A stretch of 64,000 nt of DNA, taken from NCBI GenBank assembly GCA_002293375.1, contig DBDA01000051.1, positions 11,868 to 75,867 on the forward strand. Reading direction: 5' to 3'. The stretch is from Odoribacter sp. UBA944 (GTDB taxonomy: Bacteria; Bacteroidota; Bacteroidia; Bacteroidales; Marinifilaceae). Positions 43,018 through 52,785 of the stretch are shown piece after piece. Position 1 is the first letter of the stretch; each line of letters starts with the position of its first letter. A model generated the notes under the pieces. It was not told the DNA's origin. It did not search any database and saw only the letters and a list, made by a program, of their open reading frames with translations. A program made the translations under genes and the position numbers.

Positions 43018-44868
43018 ATGGACAAAAATACGCTTATCGGGCTTGTACTGATCTTTTTGATTTTGATCGGATTTTCCTATTTTTCGAAACCGGGTAAAGA
43101 GGAGGTGATGCGGAGGCAGGAGATGCGCGACTCCCTCGCCCGGGTGGAATTGGAAAGAAGGGTTTTGGAAGAGCGGGAACAGGCCGCATACGCTGCAAAC
43201 GAGGCCCGGAACGAAGCGGATTCCCTGAAAAAAACGGCCGGCGTATTCGCTCAGGACAGTTTAACGGAAGAGTTGATCACGTTGGAAAACAACAAGGTCC
43301 GTATGCAGATCAGCACCCTCGGCGCCCGGATCGTCCGGGTGGAACTGAAAGAGTATGTCACCCACGACTCCTTGCCTTTGGTACTCTGGGAAGCGGAGAA
43401 GAGCGCCTTCGGCCTCTCTTTCTATGCGCGCAACCAGCAGGTAAATACCGAAAAGATGCTTTTTGTTCCCGCCACGTCGCAACGGAATTTTGTAGCCGAT
43501 ACGCAGGAGGAACAACTCTCCCTGAAACTCTTTACAGAAGAGAACAAATACATTGAATTCCGCTATACGCTGGCCCCTGATTCCTACAAAGCCGGATTTA
43601 CCATTCTGGCCCGGAACATGGACGATGTGATCGCTTCCAACACCTCCTTCCTCTCCCTCTTCTGGGGCGCTCATTTGCCCCAATTGGAGAAAAGCAAGGA
43701 TTTTGAAAACCGCTATACCGGTTTGTACTACAACTTCCTGAGCAACGATGTGGAGCAGTTGTCCGAATCTTCGGACGACGAAGAGAGCCTGTCCAACAAA
43801 GTAAAGTGGATCGCCTTTAAGCAGCAGTTCTTCTCCTCCGTGCTGATCGCGGAAGAGTCGTTCAGCGACGTCAGGGTGCTCAGCCAGTTAAACAACGATC
43901 CTGGTTACCTGAAAAATCTTTTTACAGAGATCTCCCTCCCCTATTCGGGCGCCGACGATGAAACATTCCGCATGGAGTTTTATTTCGGCCCGAACTCGTA
44001 CCCGGTCCTGAAGGAGTACGGAGACGATATCGAGTTGGAAAAATTAGTGAATTTAGGATGGAAGTGGCTCGCGTGGTTTAACCGGTATGTGGTGATCCCC
44101 ATTTTCCACTTTTTGGAAAACAACGTGACCCGGAACTACGGGCTGATCATTTTTCTGCTGACGCTGATCATCAAACTGGTCCTCTTTCCGATGACCTACA
44201 AATCGTACCTGTCGCAAGCCAGGATGCGGATCCTGAAACCGCAGATCGACGAGATCACAAAAAAAATACCGGCCGACAAAGCGCTGGAACGCCAGCAGGC
44301 CACCATGGCCCTGTACAAGAAAGCAGGCGTCAACCCCATGGGCGGCTGCCTGCCGATGTTGTTGCAGATGCCGATCCTGATCGCGCTCTTCTGGTTCTTC
44401 CCGGGCGCTATTGAGCTGCGGCAGAAAAGTTTCCTGTGGGCCTCCGACCTGGCGTCGTACGACTCCATTGCCACCCTGCCCTTCTCCATTCCGTTTTACG
44501 GTAACCACGTCAGCCTTTTCTGTCTGCTGATGACCGCAGTAAACATCATTTACATGCGGATGAGCAACAAAAACCAGCCGCAGAACGACCAGATGAAAAG
44601 CATGCAGCTTATGATGTACATCATGCCGGTGATGTTCCTGTTCATTTTCAACAGTTATTCCGCCGGATTGAGTTACTACTATTTGGTCATGACACTGATC
44701 ACCATTGTCCAGACCTGGCTGATCCGCCGGTTTGTAAGCGACGAGAAATTGTTGCAGCAAATCGAAGCCGCCAAGGCGCGTCCGGTAGTCAAGTCCAAAT
44801 TCCAGCAACGTTTGGAACAGATGCAGCGGATGCAGGAACAAAACAAACGCAACGGCCGGAAGAAATAG
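43018..44868 (+). CDS. yidC: Membrane protein insertase YidC
   Basis: Inserts and folds inner-membrane proteins. 616 residues: N-terminal helix (LIGLVLIFLILIGFSYFSKP), large periplasmic P1 beta-sandwich domain (residues about 80-350), then the conserved five-helix core (WLAWFNRYVVIPIFHFLENN, FPMTYKSYLSQARMRILKPQ, PMGGCLPMLLQMPILIALFW, and SAGLSYYYLVMTLITIVQTW) and a basic C-terminal tail for ribosome contact. Converges with the DHH gene, only 7 bases apart. Confidence 0.97.
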   Translation: MDKNTLIGLVLIFLILIGFSYFSKPGKEEVMRRQEMRDSLARVELERRVLEEREQAAYAANEARNEADSLKKTAGVFAQDSLTEELITLENNKVRMQISTLGARIVRVELKEYVTHDSLPLVLWEAEKSAFGLSFYARNQQVNTEKMLFVPATSQRNFVADTQEEQLSLKLFTEENKYIEFRYTLAPDSYKAGFTILARNMDDVIASNTSFLSLFWGAHLPQLEKSKDFENRYTGLYYNFLSNDVEQLSESSDDEESLSNKVKWIAFKQQFFSSVLIAEESFSDVRVLSQLNNDPGYLKNLFTEISLPYSGADDETFRMEFYFGPNSYPVLKEYGDDIELEKLVNLGWKWLAWFNRYVVIPIFHFLENNVTRNYGLIIFLLTLIIKLVLFPMTYKSYLSQARMRILKPQIDEITKKIPADKALERQQATMALYKKAGVNPMGGCLPMLLQMPILIALFWFFPGAIELRQKSFLWASDLASYDSIATLPFSIPFYGNHVSLFCLLMTAVNIIYMRMSNKNQPQNDQMKSMQLMMYIMPVMFLFIFNSYSAGLSYYYLVMTLITIVQTWLIRRFVSDEKLLQQIEAAKARPVVKSKFQQRLEQMQRMQEQNKRNGRKK

Positions 44869-44875
44869 GAGGAAA

Positions 44876-45898
44876 TCAGATACCCGCGTAGGTGGAGAAA
44901 AACCAAGCGGTGGTATCGAAGACTTTTTGAACAACCTCTTCCAGGGTGGCCCCTTCGCATTGGCCACCGGCGGCATTCAGGTGCCCGCCGCCGTTGAAAT
45001 GCACCCGGGCCCATTCGTTGACCGGTATGGCCCCCTTGGAACGGAACGAAAGTTTGATGCGCTCTTTCCGCTGAGTAATCTGCACCGAAACATAGATCTC
45101 TTCTATGGATAGCGGAATGTTGACCACCCCCTCCAGATCCCCTTCCTGATAGTTGTATGCCTCCAATTCCTGCAGGGTGACGGGCAGTACGACAACCGGG
45201 TATTCCGGATGAACCGTCAATTTATTCAACAAAATGTTCCCGATCAGCCGCAGGCGCGACAATTTATTGGTTTCGTAGATGTAGCGGTGTACAACCTCTT
45301 TGTCCAATCCCAATTCCAACAGATCGGCCACCACCCGGTAGGTTTCGGGACGCGAAGAGTTGTGGCTGAGTCCGCCGGTATCCGTATTGATGCCGGTGTA
45401 AAGGGCGTTGGCCATATCCGGGGTCAGGAACTCCCGGCCCCAAATCCCGGTGATGACGGAAAAGAGCAATTCACAGGTGGAAGAGACCCTGGTGTCGGAG
45501 ATACGTATGTCAGCCTCCTCCGGGTCCGGGTGGTGGTCAATCATCACTTTGACGGCTTTCGACTCCCGTACCCACGGCTCCAGGTCCCCTTCCCGCTTCA
45601 CCGTATTGTGGTCCAGCATACAGATGATATCCGCTTCCTGCAACAGTTGTTTGCACCGGCCAGCCTTCTCCTGAAAAGAGACGGCCTGCGGTATGTGGGG
45701 CAACCACCGCAGATAATCCGGAATGGAATCGCAGGTAACAATATAACATTTGATGCCGGCCTTGGTCAATGCGCCGGAAAACGCCGAGCAGGAACCGGCC
45801 GCATCCCCGTCCACGGAAATGTGCGGGATGATGACCACCCTCAATCCGGATTTCCCCAGGAGGGCCTTCAATTGCGCTATACCTTCGGATACACTCAT
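44876..45898 (-). CDS. DHH/DHHA1 phosphoesterase (NrnA-like oligoribonuclease / pAp phosphatase)
   Basis: A 340-residue cytosolic enzyme, Mn-dependent by family. Metal-binding motifs: VVIIPHISVDGDAAGSCSAF, CMLDHN, and the DHH motif VMIDHHPDPEEADI. The DHHA1 domain ends in the glycine-rich HFNGGGHLNAAGG. Members degrade short RNAs or hydrolyse 3'-phosphoadenosine 5'-phosphate or cyclic dinucleotides; which of these applies cannot be read here. It lies 30 bases after guaA and is likely co-transcribed. Confidence 0.9.
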   Translation of the reverse strand: MSVSEGIAQLKALLGKSGLRVVIIPHISVDGDAAGSCSAFSGALTKAGIKCYIVTCDSIPDYLRWLPHIPQAVSFQEKAGRCKQLLQEADIICMLDHNTVKREGDLEPWVRESKAVKVMIDHHPDPEEADIRISDTRVSSTCELLFSVITGIWGREFLTPDMANALYTGINTDTGGLSHNSSRPETYRVVADLLELGLDKEVVHRYIYETNKLSRLRLIGNILLNKLTVHPEYPVVVLPVTLQELEAYNYQEGDLEGVVNIPLSIEEIYVSVQITQRKERIKLSFRSKGAIPVNEWARVHFNGGGHLNAAGGQCEGATLEEVVQKVFDTTAWFFSTYAGI

Positions 45899-45928
45899 GT
45901 AGTAAAAAAGAGATTTCCGTTTATACGC

Positions 45929-47458
45929 TTATTCCCACTCGATCGTTGCAGGCGGTTTGGAACTGATGTCGTAGACAACGCGGTTGATGCCGCGGACGTT
46001 GTTGATGATCCGGTTGGATACTTTGGCCAGAAATTCGTAAGGCAAATGGCACCAGTCGGCCGTCATTCCGTCAGTTGATTCCACCGCGCGCAGTGCCACC
46101 ACATTCTCGTAAGTGCGTTCATCGCCCATGACCCCCACGCTCTGCACAGGCAACAGGATGACACCGGCTTGCCACACCCGGTGGTACAACCCCTCCTCCT
46201 GCAACAGGGAGATGAAAATATGGTCCGCTTCCTGCAACAGCCTGACCTTCTCCCGGGTGATCTCTCCGAGAATACGGATGGCCAGTCCCGGCCCCGGGAA
46301 CGGGTGCCTTTGCAGGAATTTATCGGACAATCCGAGGCTTTTGCCCACCCGCCGCACTTCGTCTTTAAAAAGCAGGCGCAACGGCTCCACCAGTTTCAAT
46401 TTCATGTAATCGGGCAGGCCGCCGACATTGTGGTGGGACTTAATAGTTTGGGAAGGACCGTTGACGGAGAGCGATTCAATCACGTCCGGATAGATAGTCC
46501 CCTGCCCCAACCACTTGGCTCCCGTGATCCGGGAAGCCTCCTGATCAAAAACATCTATAAAAGTGTTGCCGATGATCTTCCGTTTCTGTTCGGGCTCTTC
46601 CACCCCCTCCAAACGGTCTAAAAAGAGATCGCCGGCGTTGGCTCCCACCACATTCAACCCCAGTTCCCGGTAGTTGTCCAATACGGTGGTAAATTCGTCT
46701 TTCCGCAACAGGCCGTTGTCAACAAAGATACAGGTCAGGTTCTTCCCCACGGCACGATGCAACAACATGGCCGCTACGGTGGAGTCCACCCCGCCGGAGA
46801 GGCCGAGGATCACCTTGTCGTCCCCCAGTTTCTCCTTCAACTCTTTGACCGTACTCTCCACAAAAGAGTCCGGTGTCCACTCCTGTTTGCACCCGCAAAT
46901 ATCCACCACAAAATTCTGCAACAGGCGGGTTCCCTCCGTGCTATGGTAAACTTCCGGGTGGAACTGGATCCCGTAGGTTGTTTCGTTCTCTATTTTAAAA
47001 GCCGCGTTTTGCACATCCCCGGTACTGGCAATAACGGTATAACCGGCCGGCAACCGTTCAATGGTATCCCCGTGGGACATCCATACCTGGGAGTGATCGC
47101 TGATCCCGGCGAACAGGATGCTTTTTTTATCTATGTAAGTCAAATTGGCCCGGCCATACTCCCGCTTGTTGGAAGCCTGCACCTCTCCTCCAAAATGGTG
47201 GGCCAGGTACTGGGCACCGAAACAGACTCCCAGAAGGGGCAACTTTCCCTTTACGGCAGAGAGGTCCGGCCGGGGGGCACGCGCATCCCGTACCGAAAAA
47301 GGGCTTCCCGACAGGATCACCCCCTTTACGGAAGCGTCCGGGCCGGCCCAGTTGTTGTAAGGATAGATCTCGCAATACACATGTAGTTCCCGGACTCTTC
47401 TCGCTATCAACTGCGTATATTGGGAGCCGAAGTCCAATATCACTATTTTTTCCTGCAT
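45929..47458 (-). CDS. guaA: GMP synthase (glutamine-hydrolysing)
   Basis: Converts XMP to GMP. 509 residues: N-terminal glutaminase with nucleophile in LLGVCFGAQYLAHHF and catalytic His/Glu in IQFHPEVYHS, ATP pyrophosphatase domain with LGLSGGVDSTVAAMLLH, and the C-terminal dimerisation domain ending in the usual SKPPATIEWE. A TATATTTG element lies 28 bases upstream. Confidence 0.97.
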   Translation of the reverse strand: MQEKIVILDFGSQYTQLIARRVRELHVYCEIYPYNNWAGPDASVKGVILSGSPFSVRDARAPRPDLSAVKGKLPLLGVCFGAQYLAHHFGGEVQASNKREYGRANLTYIDKKSILFAGISDHSQVWMSHGDTIERLPAGYTVIASTGDVQNAAFKIENETTYGIQFHPEVYHSTEGTRLLQNFVVDICGCKQEWTPDSFVESTVKELKEKLGDDKVILGLSGGVDSTVAAMLLHRAVGKNLTCIFVDNGLLRKDEFTTVLDNYRELGLNVVGANAGDLFLDRLEGVEEPEQKRKIIGNTFIDVFDQEASRITGAKWLGQGTIYPDVIESLSVNGPSQTIKSHHNVGGLPDYMKLKLVEPLRLLFKDEVRRVGKSLGLSDKFLQRHPFPGPGLAIRILGEITREKVRLLQEADHIFISLLQEEGLYHRVWQAGVILLPVQSVGVMGDERTYENVVALRAVESTDGMTADWCHLPYEFLAKVSNRIINNVRGINRVVYDISSKPPATIEWE

Positions 47459-47485
47459 GGCGGTATGTTTTTACTAAAGCGTTTG

Positions 47486-47493
47486 CAAATATA
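47486..47493 (-). promoter_or_regulatory. Putative -7 element of guaA
   Basis: TATATTTG on the minus strand, a full match to TAnnTTTG, 28 bases upstream of the guaA start. No TTTG at the expected -33 position. Confidence 0.45.
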
Positions 47494-47615
47494 CGCTTTT
47501 TATCGAAACGTAATAAGTGACAGAAAAATCTTGGCAGCACATTTTAAACGATGTGAAAATTACGATATGTTCCACGAAAGCTAAACACTTAACAATCGCT
47601 GTAAAACAAGATTGA

Positions 47616-47647
47616 TTTGGAATGTTAAAAAATAAATTATATCTTCG
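47616..47647 (+). promoter_or_regulatory. Putative promoter of the aspartate antiporter-decarboxylase pair
   Basis: TTTG (47616-47619), exactly 20 bases, TATCTTCG (47640-47647, 7/8). It predicts a leader of about 95 bases before the ATG at 47749. The AT-rich 47494-47615 stretch holds no gene that I can support. Confidence 0.55.
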
Positions 47648-47748
47648 GAGCAAATAGTATATCACTGCGTCACCGAAAAATTGGACGGAGACCAAACATT
47701 CCGCTGCCAATTCCGTTTCAATAAAAACAAAACTAAAATGTTACTCGA

Positions 47749-49449
47749 ATGGATTGGATTGTTAAACTTTTACAGAACACTCCGGAGCTGGCTATCTTCC
47801 TGACTCTGGCGCTGGGATTCGTGATCGGCCGGATCAAGATCGGGCACTTCAGCCTGGGAAATGTCACCGGCGTGCTTTTAATGGGAGTCGTAGTCGGGCA
47901 GTTGAACATCCCTGTCGCCCCGGTGGTGAAATCGACCTTTTTTCTCGTTTTCTTGTTCGCCGTAGGGTACAGTGTCGGGCCGCAATTTGTACACGGATTG
48001 AAAAAAGACGGTTTGCCGCAGATCCTGTTCGCTGCCATTATCTGCGTATGTTGCCTGATCGTTCCCTGGGTGTGCGCAGTGATCGCCGGTTTTGACATCG
48101 GCAACTCCGCCGGCCTGTTGTCGGGGGGGAACACAATATCGGCTGTTATCGGCGTAGCGACAGATACCATCAATCAGTTGGGTATCGACGACGCCGACAA
48201 ACAAAAGTACATCAACGAGATCCCTGTGGCATACGCCGTGACCTACATTTTCGGAACAGCCGGAACAGCCTGGTTCCTGGCCTCTATCGGTCCGAAGATC
48301 CTGGGCGGGGATATTGTCAAGTTGAGTAAAGAGTACGAAGCATCGCTCGGCGGTTCCATTGAAGACGACGATCCGACATTGGAATCTGCCTACAACGGCA
48401 CCACGTTCCGGGTTTTCAAACTCAGCGACACCTTCTTTAAAGGGGGGAAGAGCATCCGGGAGTTTGAAGATATGCTGGTGAAAAAAGGGTGGCCGCTCTT
48501 TGTAGAACGGCTCCGGACAGAAAAGGGGGAGATCGTTTCCGACCCGGAGGAGGGTCGGAAGATGTATCCCGGCGATATCGTTGTGCTGAACGGCCCGATA
48601 GACTCGCTGTTGAACGATGAAAACCTCATCGGAGAAGAGGTGGCGGATCTGGAATTGCTGGATTTCCGGGTGGAGGTGCTCAAAGTCGTTGTAACCGGCA
48701 AATCCTGCATCGGGACCACCCTGGCCAAACTGAAACACGACAAAAAAAGACACGGGGTTGTCATCCGGAAAATCACCCGGGGACATACGGAAGTCCCGTT
48801 GTTGAAGAATGTCAAACTGTTGCGGGGAGATTTGGTCGAATTAGAGGGCCGGAAAAGCGATGTCGATCGGTTTGCCGCTTACCTGGGGTATGCCGAACGG
48901 CCCACACAGGTCACAGATCTGCTTTACGTAGCCGTCGGTATCTTTATCGGCGGTATCATCGGATCGCTCACCGTACACGCCGGGAACGTTCCCATCAGCC
49001 TGAGCGCCAGCGGCGGCGTTCTGATCCTGGGGATCATTTTCGGCTGGTTGCGTTCGAAACACACCACCTTTGGCGCAATTCCCGAACCGGCTATCTGGCT
49101 GATGAACAACCTGGGATTGAACGTATTTATCGCCGTGGTAGGGATCACCGCAGGTCCCAACTTTATTGCAGGGTTAAAAGAGGCCGGCATTCCGCTTTTC
49201 ATCAGTGGGATCTTTGTCAGCCTCATCCCGATGCTGATCGGGCTGCTGCTCGGCAAGTATGTCTTTAAATTTCACCCGACCATCACCCTGGGGGCCTGCG
49301 CCGGTTCGCGCACCACTACCGCCGCATTGGGAGCCATTCAGGAATCCACCCAAAGCAAAGTACCCGCCCTCTCCTACACCACTACGTATGCCGTCGGGAA
49401 CACCCTGCTGATCATCTGGGGAGTCGTGATCGTCCTGTTAATGCACTAA
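47749..49449 (+). CDS. aspT: AspT/YidE-type transporter, probable aspartate:alanine antiporter
   Basis: A 566-residue inner-membrane antiporter: two five-helix blocks (starting ELAIFLTLALGFVIGRIKIG and LLYVAVGIFIGGIIGSLTVH) around a central cytosolic segment with two TrkA-C-like domains (for example GKSIREFEDMLVKKGWPLFV and LLRGDLVELEGRKSDV). Each block has the Gly/Asn-rich transport motif (CAGSRTTTAALGAIQEST in the second). The gene directly downstream is an aspartate decarboxylase, which makes electrogenic aspartate/alanine exchange, as in Tetragenococcus and Comamonas, the likely role. Other members of this superfamily have unknown substrates, so context carries the call. Confidence 0.82.
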   Translation: MDWIVKLLQNTPELAIFLTLALGFVIGRIKIGHFSLGNVTGVLLMGVVVGQLNIPVAPVVKSTFFLVFLFAVGYSVGPQFVHGLKKDGLPQILFAAIICVCCLIVPWVCAVIAGFDIGNSAGLLSGGNTISAVIGVATDTINQLGIDDADKQKYINEIPVAYAVTYIFGTAGTAWFLASIGPKILGGDIVKLSKEYEASLGGSIEDDDPTLESAYNGTTFRVFKLSDTFFKGGKSIREFEDMLVKKGWPLFVERLRTEKGEIVSDPEEGRKMYPGDIVVLNGPIDSLLNDENLIGEEVADLELLDFRVEVLKVVVTGKSCIGTTLAKLKHDKKRHGVVIRKITRGHTEVPLLKNVKLLRGDLVELEGRKSDVDRFAAYLGYAERPTQVTDLLYVAVGIFIGGIIGSLTVHAGNVPISLSASGGVLILGIIFGWLRSKHTTFGAIPEPAIWLMNNLGLNVFIAVVGITAGPNFIAGLKEAGIPLFISGIFVSLIPMLIGLLLGKYVFKFHPTITLGACAGSRTTTAALGAIQESTQSKVPALSYTTTYAVGNTLLIIWGVVIVLLMH

Positions 49450-49476
49450 AAACGAACAAACTAAAAAAATTACAAG

Positions 49477-51111
49477 ATGGAACATATCGATAAATTAAAA
49501 ACCACCCGGAAAAAGGAGCAGGAACTGGAACAGCTCAGCCCTTTCGAGTTGAAGGATAATCTGATCAAATTAGCGGCCGAAAAAGACAAAAAACCGGCAC
49601 GCACCATGTTAAACGCCGGCCGGGGAAACCCGAACTGGATCGCCACCACTCCACGCGAAGCCTTTTTCCTGCTGGGACAATTCGGGATCTCCGAATGCCG
49701 CCTGCCGATGGATAAGCCGGAAGGGGTAGCAGGTATCCCCCAGACCAAAGGGATCGCCAAACGGTTCGAAGCCTTTCTGGAAAAATCCCAGGGAAAACCC
49801 GGAGCCGATCTGCTGAAGCAACTCTATCACTACGGCATGAACAAACACCATTTTACAGCCGACGACTGGGTACACGAATTGGCGGAAGGGATCGTTGGAG
49901 ATCAATACCCCGATCCCGTCCGGATGCTAAAACACAGCGAGGTCGTTGTACACGACTACCTGTTGCAGGAGATGTGCGCCAACCAGCCTCCCCAGGGAAC
50001 CTTCGACCTGTTTGCCGTAGAGGGGGGAACCGCCGCCATGTGTTACATTTTCGATTCATTGGTACAGAACGGATTGCTGAAAAAAGGAGACAAGATCGCC
50101 TTGGGCGTGCCCGTTTTTACACCCTATCTGGAAATTCCGGAGTTAGACCGTTACAAATTCAAGATCATCCGGGTATACGCTTCCGGAAAAAACGAGAACG
50201 GAGAGTCCGATTTTCAGTATCCGGAAACAGAGTTGGACAAATTGGGGGACAAATCCATCAAAGCGTTCTTTGTGGTCAACCCGAGCAACCCGCCCTCTGT
50301 CTCCATAGGCGAAAAGTGTAAAAAGTACCTGGAGAAGGTGATCAAAAACCTGAATCCGAACCTGATGATCCTGACGGATGACGTTTACGGCACCTTTGTG
50401 GAGGGGTTCGGCTCCCTGATGAAAGACCTGCCGCACAACACACTCTGCGTCTATTCATTCTCCAAATACTTCGGCGCAACCGGCTGGCGGCTCGGCGTGA
50501 TCGCATTGCACGAACACAACATTTTCGATCAGATGCTGACCGCTATTCCGCAAAAAGAGAAAGAGCGGCTGTCCAAACGGTACGAAAGCCTGACGCTCCA
50601 TCCCGAAAAATTGAAATTCATCGACCGGTTGGTCGCCGACAGCCGGCAAATCGCCCTGAACCACACCGCCGGGCTCTCTACCCCCCAGCAGATCCAAATG
50701 GTGCTATTTGCCGCTTTCGCCCTGTTGGACAAGAAAAACAGCTACAAAAAGAGCTGCATCCAGTTGCTGCACCACCGCTACGATCTGTTGTGGGAGGGGA
50801 TGAACATGAAAATTGTTCCCGACCCGAACCGGGCTTGTTACTATTGCGAGATCGACATGAAAGAGTGGGGGATAAAAAACTACGGGAAGGAGTTTATTGC
50901 CTACCTGGAGAAAAACTTCGAACCGGTGGATATCGTCTTCCGGTTGGCCGAAAAATCCTCCGTCGTTTTGCTGAACGGAGGCGGATTTGCCGGTCCCGAA
51001 TGGTCTGTACGGGTATCCCTGGCCAACTTGAACGACGAGAGCTACCGCACCATCGGGAAAGACCTGGCAGAGACCATGCAGGAGTATGTCGACGCTTGGA
51101 AACAATCGTAA
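49477..51111 (+). CDS. aspD: Aspartate 4-decarboxylase (bifunctional with aspartate aminotransferase)
   Basis: PLP enzyme of 544 residues that removes the beta-carboxyl of L-aspartate to give L-alanine and CO2, consuming a proton. Much longer than ordinary aminotransferases because of the N-terminal extension (ELSPFELK-like region read as EQLSPFELKDNLIKLAAEKD) and internal insertions. Lys330 in YSFSKYFGATGWRLG binds PLP; FVVNPSNPPSVSIGEK and LTDDVYGTF are cofactor-pocket regions. It is 27 bases downstream of the antiporter gene. Together they can build proton-motive force from aspartate. Confidence 0.93.
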   Translation: MEHIDKLKTTRKKEQELEQLSPFELKDNLIKLAAEKDKKPARTMLNAGRGNPNWIATTPREAFFLLGQFGISECRLPMDKPEGVAGIPQTKGIAKRFEAFLEKSQGKPGADLLKQLYHYGMNKHHFTADDWVHELAEGIVGDQYPDPVRMLKHSEVVVHDYLLQEMCANQPPQGTFDLFAVEGGTAAMCYIFDSLVQNGLLKKGDKIALGVPVFTPYLEIPELDRYKFKIIRVYASGKNENGESDFQYPETELDKLGDKSIKAFFVVNPSNPPSVSIGEKCKKYLEKVIKNLNPNLMILTDDVYGTFVEGFGSLMKDLPHNTLCVYSFSKYFGATGWRLGVIALHEHNIFDQMLTAIPQKEKERLSKRYESLTLHPEKLKFIDRLVADSRQIALNHTAGLSTPQQIQMVLFAAFALLDKKNSYKKSCIQLLHHRYDLLWEGMNMKIVPDPNRACYYCEIDMKEWGIKNYGKEFIAYLEKNFEPVDIVFRLAEKSSVVLLNGGGFAGPEWSVRVSLANLNDESYRTIGKDLAETMQEYVDAWKQS

Positions 51112-51130
51112 ATCCATGTCGATCAAACGA

Positions 51131-51160
51131 AAAATTCCGGGTCTATCAACCCGGAATTTT
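51131..51160 (+). terminator. Rho-independent terminator after aspD
   Basis: Perfect 12-base inverted repeat AAAATTCCGGGT (51131-51142) and ACCCGGAATTTT (51149-51160) with a six-base loop; the A/T ends supply the U-tract. Confidence 0.82.
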
Positions 51161-51180
51161 CTATATGAATTTAGCCGATT

Positions 51181-52776
51181 ATGAAAAAAAGCACAAAAAT
51201 CGCCGTTATCGGAGGAAGCATTTTGGTCTTCATTCTGTTAGTCGTCTGGATCGGCGGGATCGTCATCCGCTGCCAGATCGAAAAAAGATTGTCTGATATG
51301 CAGATAGAGAACTTGCGGATCACTTGCGAGGAAGTAGAGGTGAATCTTTTCCGCAGATCATTGACATTGAACGGAATCGAGATAAAAAGTGACGAACAGA
51401 ACCACTCCGCTCATTCACCCATAGCCTATCTCGACGCCCGGATCCGGCAGATATCCGGGAGCGGGATCAGTCTGAGAAAGTTGATAAACAAGGTGTTCGA
51501 TTTCAAGAAGCTACTTGTCGATTCGCCGCACGCTACGGTTGTCATGCGCTCTGGTGCGACCGGCTCGGAAAAGGAAAACAGCCCGGAAAAAAAGGGATTT
51601 CCACCCATCGCGATCGGCGATTTCCGCCTGATCGACGGATCTTTTGACTGGAAGTTAATCTCCGGGAGCGACACACTGCAATGCCGCATCGCAGGGGTAA
51701 ACACCGGCATGCAGAGGTTTGCTCTGGATTCCCTGCAGCGGGTGACGCTCGGCGCAAAGAGTGCGGCCGGGGTCGATTCCATCCGGTATACATTTGCAAA
51801 CCGATCCTATCTGCTTGCCGTGAATTCCATACGCTGGAACGGCGCAGAACAGTACCTGTCCGTATCCGACCTGGCCCTGATCCCCCAATATTCCAAGTGG
51901 GAGTTTCCCCGGAAATCGGCCCGGAAGGCAGATTACATGGAGCTTGGCGCCCAAAATCTCACCATCTCCGGCCTCCACACAGACCGGTTGTGGAACGACA
52001 AAACGGTGGAAGCCGACAGCCTCCACCTGAGCGCCGGTCATTTAACCAGCAGCAAAGACCGGAATGCCGACGTGCCGGTTCGTGTAAAACCCATGATCCA
52101 CACCCTCATCCAACAGTTGGGGATCCCGATCGACATACGCAGGATCAAGGTCGACGATTTCGATGCCACATACGAAGAGACCGCCCCGGGGCGGACCGCC
52201 CCGGGCCAGGTCACGTTCGAACAGATCGATGCCACATTCACCGGCTTCACGAACATCGTCAAAGGCCCGGATCAATACATCGGATTGCAGGCCACTGCGC
52301 TGTTAATGGGGAAGGGAAAGATGAGCGCGGAAATTTCCCTGCCGATCGATCCGGCAAACGACCGGTTCGACGTAAAGACAACATCGCACGCCACCTCCCT
52401 GCCGTCTCTGAACCGGATCATCCGGCCCTTGACCGGCATAGAGATCCAAAGCGGAAACCTCGACCGGCTGGATTTCCACCTGGCGGGAAACAGTATATCG
52501 GCCGATGCGGCGATGACGATGCGTTACCACGACCTGAAAATCGAATTGCTTAAAATGAAAGAGGGAGAGTGGAAAGAGCGCGACGGACTATCAAATCTGG
52601 CCAACTGGGCGCTGATCCGGGAGGAGAATCCGGACCGGAACGGCACGCGGAAGGTACAGACGACCGTGCAGCGCGACCCGCACCGCTCGGCATTTAACTA
52701 CCTCTGGAAAGGGGTTTCGGCCGGCGCTCTCGAAACGGTTGAAAGCGGTGTGGTGAAAACCGTACGGGGAAACTGA
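51181..52776 (+). CDS. AsmA-like / DUF748-type membrane-anchored protein
   Basis: A 531-residue protein with one N-terminal helix (residues about 7-29, IAVIGGSILVFILLVVWIGG) and a long beta-rich exported body. Repeated strand patterns such as MQIENLRITCEEVEVNLFRR and LTISGLHTDRLWNDKTVEAD, and a region starting DIRRIKVDDFDATYEE, are typical of AsmA-like proteins, which in other bacteria help phospholipid or envelope homeostasis. The call rests on fold pattern and topology rather than a signature motif. The gene stands alone after the aspD terminator and converges with arcA at 9 bases distance. Confidence 0.6.
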   Translation: MKKSTKIAVIGGSILVFILLVVWIGGIVIRCQIEKRLSDMQIENLRITCEEVEVNLFRRSLTLNGIEIKSDEQNHSAHSPIAYLDARIRQISGSGISLRKLINKVFDFKKLLVDSPHATVVMRSGATGSEKENSPEKKGFPPIAIGDFRLIDGSFDWKLISGSDTLQCRIAGVNTGMQRFALDSLQRVTLGAKSAAGVDSIRYTFANRSYLLAVNSIRWNGAEQYLSVSDLALIPQYSKWEFPRKSARKADYMELGAQNLTISGLHTDRLWNDKTVEADSLHLSAGHLTSSKDRNADVPVRVKPMIHTLIQQLGIPIDIRRIKVDDFDATYEETAPGRTAPGQVTFEQIDATFTGFTNIVKGPDQYIGLQATALLMGKGKMSAEISLPIDPANDRFDVKTTSHATSLPSLNRIIRPLTGIEIQSGNLDRLDFHLAGNSISADAAMTMRYHDLKIELLKMKEGEWKERDGLSNLANWALIREENPDRNGTRKVQTTVQRDPHRSAFNYLWKGVSAGALETVESGVVKTVRGN

Positions 52777-52785
52777 CCGGCCGGG

